A DNA stretch of 15,381 nt from JADJQU01 sp035490315 (GTDB lineage: Bacteria > Planctomycetota > UBA1135 > GCA-002686595), in contig DATHET010000106.1 of the NCBI GenBank assembly GCA_035490315.1, positions 1 to 15,381 on the forward strand, given 5' to 3'. Under the pieces are notes generated by a model. The model saw only the letters and a program-made list of their open reading frames with translations, searched no databases and was not told the origin of the DNA. The stretch's first letter is position 1; each line of letters starts with the position of its first letter. Made by a program: the position numbers and the translations under genes. This document shows positions 13,113-15,381 of this stretch, piece by piece.

Positions 13113-14663
13113 TCAGCGCCCGAGGTCGACGAAAACGCCGCCGTTTTCCTCGGCCAGGCGCTTCATGAAATCCTTCTGGAACTCGCCGATCGCGATCGTG
13201 TGCAGGACCACCTTGCGCAGCTGATTCGCGGCGCGGATCTCGCGCAGGATGTCCTCGGGATCGACGTACAGGCCGTGCGAAGGCCGGCCGTCGGAGAGGA
13301 AGAACACCGTGTCGACCGCCACCGTGTAGTTCTTGTCCTTCGCGCCGCGCCCCGCGAGGCCAAGGGCCTCGCTCAGCGCGCCGAACGTGTTGGTCTTGCC
13401 AGCTTCGAGATTGGCCGAGCTGGTCAGGCCGACCGTAGCGAGGTCTTCCTTCGACGACCCGCCCAGGGGCTCGAGCGCCATCGCCCACTTCTTGCCCGCG
13501 GTCTTGTTGAGCGCATTGGCCGGCACGAGCTCCCTCTTCCACGGCTCGACTTCCGTGCCGAATTTCAGGATGTTGAATTTCACGTAGGGCTCGAGGCGCT
13601 CGATCGTGCGCGCGAGCTCGGTCTTGACGATGTCGATGCGCATCATCGAGGGATAGCCGCCGTCGAGGAAACGCTCCTTCTCGACCACCAGATTCTCCAT
13701 CGAGCCCGAGACGTCGATCACGAACAGGATCGAGCGCGAGGGCGTGTCGATGCCGTGGTAAGACGTGGTCGGACCGGAAGGCTTGTACTTCTCGCGGCTC
13801 TCCTTCTGTTTCGCGCGCAGCGCGGAGAGCTCGGCGTCGGTCGGCAGCTTGAACTTGCCCTTGTAGTTGGTCCAGAACGACTTCCACTGGTCGAGGCGAT
13901 CTCCGAGCGTCTTGCCGGTGATCGAGTCGAGGGCCGCGCCGATGTCCGCGCGCAGGCGGCCTTCCTCGATCGTCAGACGCTCGATCAAGGGCTCGATCGA
14001 ATCGAGGCTGCGCACCTTGCCGAGCGCGGCGATCGCGCTGGCGCGCACCTGCCAGGTCGGGTCCTTCAAGGCCGCCAAGGCCGGCGGGAGCACCAGCTCC
14101 GATTTGAGCGCGGCCAACGCGTCCAGCGCCGCGCAGCGCACCGCGACTTCGGTGTCGAGGCAAAGCGGCAGGATCACGGGGGCCTGGGCGGGATCCTTCA
14201 TCGCACCCAGGGCCTCGACCGCTCGGCGGCGCACGTCCCAGGACTTGTCCGGAAGCATCGCGACCAGGGCCGGCGTCGCGGCGGTGTAGCGCGCCTGCGC
14301 GATCGCTTGCAGGATCCCCAGACGCACCGCCTCGGTCTTGTCGGCCTCGGCGACGGCGATCAAGGCAGTCACCGGCTCGACCGTCTTGAATCCCGCGAGC
14401 ACGCGGATCGCGGCGCGCACCACGTCGGGGTTTTCCAGGTCCTTCAGCACCGGCACGAGCACGTCGACGACACCGGGGGACTCGATCTTCTCCAGGCTGA
14501 GCACGTACTCGACCTTCTCCGCCGAGGTCTTCGCTTCGCGGAAGAACTTGCGGAAGTCGCGCACGGTCTCCTCGCCCTGGGCGGAGGCGTTCGGCGAGAA
14601 GCCGGCGAGAGCGGCGAGGAGCAGGAAGAAGCAGGCGCAGGCCCGCAGGATCGGATTCAGCAT
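13113..14663 (-). CDS. Secreted HEAT-repeat / von Willebrand factor A domain protein
   Basis: The 516-residue product starts with a signal peptide ending in NASA-Q (about residue 28), so it is exported. Residues about 45-270 form five or six HEAT-like helical pairs (for example KSWDVRRRAVEALGAM and PTWQVRASAIAALGKV). A short WKSFW segment and a charged linker lead to a vWA domain at about 310-516. Its metal-ion-dependent adhesion site is complete: Asp317, Ser319 and Ser321 in DVSGSM, Thr424 in GKTNTF, and Asp458 in SDGRPS. It should bind a divalent metal and a protein ligand. HEAT-vWA fusions fit Planctomycetota. ATG 14663 is chosen because AAGGA (14677-14673) lies 9 nt upstream; the longer TTG start at 14684 would place that site inside the gene. 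An 86-bp gap separates it from the gene upstream. The ligand is unknown. Confidence 0.88.
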   Translation of the reverse strand: MLNPILRACACFFLLLAALAGFSPNASAQGEETVRDFRKFFREAKTSAEKVEYVLSLEKIESPGVVDVLVPVLKDLENPDVVRAAIRVLAGFKTVEPVTALIAVAEADKTEAVRLGILQAIAQARYTAATPALVAMLPDKSWDVRRRAVEALGAMKDPAQAPVILPLCLDTEVAVRCAALDALAALKSELVLPPALAALKDPTWQVRASAIAALGKVRSLDSIEPLIERLTIEEGRLRADIGAALDSITGKTLGDRLDQWKSFWTNYKGKFKLPTDAELSALRAKQKESREKYKPSGPTTSYHGIDTPSRSILFVIDVSGSMENLVVEKERFLDGGYPSMMRIDIVKTELARTIERLEPYVKFNILKFGTEVEPWKRELVPANALNKTAGKKWAMALEPLGGSSKEDLATVGLTSSANLEAGKTNTFGALSEALGLAGRGAKDKNYTVAVDTVFFLSDGRPSHGLYVDPEDILREIRAANQLRKVVLHTIAIGEFQKDFMKRLAEENGGVFVDLGR

Positions 14664-14749
14664 GGGTTGGAGTCCTTGGGCCAAAACGCCCCCGGTCTGT
14701 ACAGCCTAGCGCACGGCGAGTGACAGATCCGCGCGCGAGTTCGCCCGCC

Positions 14750-15381
14750 TCACAGGCGCGCGGCGACGCGACGGACGCCTTCGTAGCCCGGGGCGGCCTT
14801 GGCGGCGAGGTCGACGAGCGCCTTGCGGATCTCCGCGGGAGGCGTGCCCCGCTCGCGCAGGGCTTGCGCGCGCAGGTCGAGCAGGTGCACGCAGCCCGCT
14901 TCGTCGAGCGCTCCCATGGCCCTGGCGAGATCGGCCGGGTCCTTCGCTTGCTCGAGCAGGGCCGCCGCCGTCTCGCGCGGAGCGCGCCAGCCCTCGAGGC
15001 CGTCGAGGTCGAGGAAGACCGGATTGGTCGCCGCCAAGGTGTACGGATTGACACTTTGCCAGAAGGGACCTCGCGCGGGATCGCCGGTGACGACGCAGAC
15101 CAGCCAGCGATCGTGACTGCCAGGGCAGTCCAGGTCGAAGTCGAGCTTCGCGTCGGTGGCCACGCCGCTGACCGAGGGCACGACGCGCTCCGCGACCGCG
15201 GTGCCGTCGACGAAGAGCGTCGCCTTGCGCGGCACGATCCACGAGGGCGCCTGAACGCGCAGCTCGACCGGAATTCGCGCGGCAGATCCGGGTCGCAGGG
15301 TCAGCGTGCCCCCCATCCGCGCCGTCCCGCCGACGACCACGGTCGCGAACATGCCCTGGCTGATCGAGGTGTGGCCCTGCT
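14750..15381 (-). CDS. C-terminal part of a probable CehA/McbA-family (PHP-type) metallohydrolase, 5'-truncated by the window edge
   Basis: The frame is open to the window edge, so the N-terminal catalytic part is missing and the Met at 15352 is probably internal. About 210 residues are visible. QGHTSISQGMFATVVVGG resembles the GRT.VTNGP.....V.G step that follows the PHP domain in CehA/McbA proteins. RVQAPSWIVPRKATLFVDG matches their beta-sandwich pattern of an APSW turn and a (N/D)G strand. NPYTLAATNPVFLDLDG matches their conserved TNP-.-DxDG tail. A helical C-terminus (about the last 70 residues) follows. These enzymes hydrolyse phosphoester or related bonds using metals. None of the metal ligands is visible here, so function rests on recall of family patterns. 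The stop (TGA, 14752-14750) is 86 bp before the vWA gene, which is on the same strand. Confidence 0.6.
   Translation of the reverse strand, partial: QGHTSISQGMFATVVVGGTARMGGTLTLRPGSAARIPVELRVQAPSWIVPRKATLFVDGTAVAERVVPSVSGVATDAKLDFDLDCPGSHDRWLVCVVTGDPARGPFWQSVNPYTLAATNPVFLDLDGLEGWRAPRETAAALLEQAKDPADLARAMGALDEAGCVHLLDLRAQALRERGTPPAEIRKALVDLAAKAAPGYEGVRRVAARL

Noticed and set aside
14697..14704. CTGTACAG palindrome upstream of the vWA gene
   Set aside because: It is an isolated 8-bp palindrome without a partner site or clear promoter context, so an operator call is not supported.
13200..14723. 507-codon plus-strand frame opposite the vWA gene
   Set aside because: It is antisense to a gene with a full MIDAS motif and signal peptide; it shows only charged low-complexity sequence.

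Overview
This is a GC-rich bacterial chromosome segment with dense coding, short gaps and often weak or absent Shine-Dalgarno sequences. The gene content points to Planctomycetota: an ECF-type sigma factor fused through a membrane helix to large extracytoplasmic domains, an exported HEAT plus von Willebrand A protein, a CehA/McbA-like metallohydrolase tail, and a Rho factor with a very long disordered N-terminus. The phylum is an inference from these architectures. No marker gene here proves it.

Plus strand, 1-4860: the C-terminal two thirds of an S9 (DPP-IV-like) serine peptidase, then a small membrane-anchored protein of unknown function, then an 890-residue protein. The last joins sigma-70 regions 2 and 4, one transmembrane helix and about five carboxypeptidase-regulatory-like beta domains. 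A 10-bp inverted repeat buries the ribosome binding site of the small membrane protein.

Minus strand, 15381 down to 4882: the C-terminal part of a CehA/McbA-like metallohydrolase; a HEAT-repeat/vWA secreted protein; a tRNA-Pro(CGG) with a good sigma-70 promoter; an exported alpha/beta hydrolase starting 18 nt after the tRNA; an exported protein with a thioredoxin-like fold lacking the CxxC cysteines, followed by helical repeats; a 565-bp gap without a convincing gene; rho; and a GT-C type membrane glycosyltransferase whose GTG start overlaps the rho stop codon by 4 nt. The sigma-fusion and glycosyltransferase genes converge with only 21 bp between them.

The gap at 8655-9219 is the least explained part. 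It holds a near-perfect 17-bp inverted repeat bounding 158 bp (9063-9220), several perfect hairpins, an exact consensus DnaA box, and two GC-rich hairpins at the rho start. It could be a structured 3' UTR, a small RNA, a MITE-like element and/or a rho autoregulatory leader. The sequence alone does not decide between these.
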